The translations under genes were made by a program, and so were the position numbers. Below the pieces are notes generated by a model. That model ran no database searches. It was not told where the DNA came from and was given only the letters and a program-made list of their open reading frames with translations. A stretch of DNA of 14,998 bases from Coemansia sp. RSA 922 (Eukaryota; Kickxellomycota; Kickxellomycetes; Kickxellales; Kickxellaceae): contig JANBQS010000590.1 of the NCBI GenBank assembly GCA_027577415.1, positions 1 to 14,998 of the forward strand, given 5' to 3'. Of the stretch, positions 14,468 through 14,998 are shown piece after piece; positions within the stretch are counted from its first letter, which is position 1; each line of letters opens with the position of its first letter.

Positions 14468-14998
14468 TTAGTGAGCGCCTGATGCGAGCTTGAAGATGCT
14501 CTCGACTTGCTTAGGGCCAGCCACCGAGACGTCGAGATCCTTGAGCAGACCGCTGTGCAGCTGCAGCATCCATCCGTGGATACGCAGCTCACGGCCCTCC
14601 TTCCAAGCCTCATGAACGACTGGGAGCTTCGAGACGGTGCGCACACCCTGGATGACGTTAAGCTCGCCCAACCGGTCGACACGCTCATGCTCAGGCATAG
14701 CGTTAATCTCCTCCTCATTAGCGACATACAGCTCCTTGATAGGGCGCAGCCAGTGGTCAAGAATGCCCACCGAGTCATTAGACAAGGCAGCCTTGACACC
14801 GCCGCATGCCGTGTGACCGGCCACAATGACGTGCTCGACCTTGAGGTGCTTGACAGCATACTCGATGACGCTAAGAACGTTGAGATCCTCGCTAGGAATG
14901 CGGTTAGCAATGTTGCGGTGGATGAAGATGTCGCCGGGATTGGTCTGCGTCAATACGTCGACAGCCATACGAGAGTCAGAGCATCCGATCCAGAGAAG
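14468..14998 (-). CDS. Beta-class carbonic anhydrase, 5' end beyond the window
   Basis: The minus-strand frame enters at 14998 with LLWIGCSDSRMAVDV and ends at TAA 14470-14468, giving 176 visible residues. The beta-class active site is present: CSDSR (14983-14969), with Cys as a zinc ligand and the Asp-Arg dyad, and GHTACGG with His and Cys as the other two ligands. PGDIFIHRNIAN, typical of the family, lies between them. The enzyme interconverts CO2 and bicarbonate, supplying bicarbonate for carboxylases and for CO2 sensing. The N-terminal 30-60 residues, including any targeting sequence, lie outside the window, so cytosolic or mitochondrial location cannot be decided. The first ATG in the visible frame (14968) is internal because it falls after CSDSR. 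Codon use is GC-rich like RPL19. The 3' end, GAH, is compact with no extension. Confidence 0.93.
   Translation of the reverse strand, partial: LLWIGCSDSRMAVDVLTQTNPGDIFIHRNIANRIPSEDLNVLSVIEYAVKHLKVEHVIVAGHTACGGVKAALSNDSVGILDHWLRPIKELYVANEEEINAMPEHERVDRLGELNVIQGVRTVSKLPVVHEAWKEGRELRIHGWMLQLHSGLLKDLDVSVAGPKQVESIFKLASGAH

Noticed and set aside
1..14998. CRISPR array, insertion sequence or bacterial operon
   Set aside because: No regularly spaced direct repeats, no transposase or terminal inverted repeats, and spliceosomal introns plus eL19 show eukaryotic nuclear DNA.

Overview
This is nuclear DNA of a fungus. Two genes contain spliceosomal introns with GT...AG borders and TACTAA-type branch points. 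Coding and non-coding DNA are well separated, and a eukaryotic ribosomal protein gene (eL19) carries an intron inside its start codon, as I recall from yeast. The tandem family of about 560-residue F-box-like/leucine-rich proteins resembles families common in early-diverging fungi such as Kickxellomycotina (Coemansia/Linderina type); that placement is inference. Every gene I can support, intact or broken, reads on the minus strand, so transcription runs from high to low coordinates.

Layout from low to high coordinate: (1) the first 47 codons of an unrecognised gene leave the window at base 1. (2) 351-2021 is an intact F-box-like/LRR gene (copy 1). (3) 2848-4548 is its closest paralogue (copy 2), open over 566 codons except for two in-frame nonsense codons. 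(4) 4872-6587 is a second-subfamily intact copy (copy 3). (5) 7309-9780 is a two-exon gene for a protein with many Myb/SANT-like repeats and a predicted mitochondrial presequence; its frame is interrupted by one TGA. (6) 9977-11731 is copy 4 of the F-box-like family. (7) 11863-11976 and 12135-12610 are two decayed remnants of the same family, the second with a large internal deletion and a one-base frameshift. (8) 12698-13839 is RPL19 with a 569-nt intron splitting its ATG. (9) 14468 to the window end is most of a beta-class carbonic anhydrase.

The region therefore joins two conserved housekeeping genes at the right to a birth-and-death array of at least six F-box-like family members at the left and centre. 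The intact family members share YPF(A/G)DD(V/T)(L/F)FRGN near residue 325-345 and LLAL(V/I/A)CP(N/S)F near the C terminus. If the F-box reading is right, they would be substrate receptors of SCF ubiquitin ligases with an LRR-like recognition domain. The Myb-repeat gene sits between copies 3 and 4 and is unrelated to them. Three nonsense codons in two genes, none accompanied by a frameshift, are the most unusual recurring feature.
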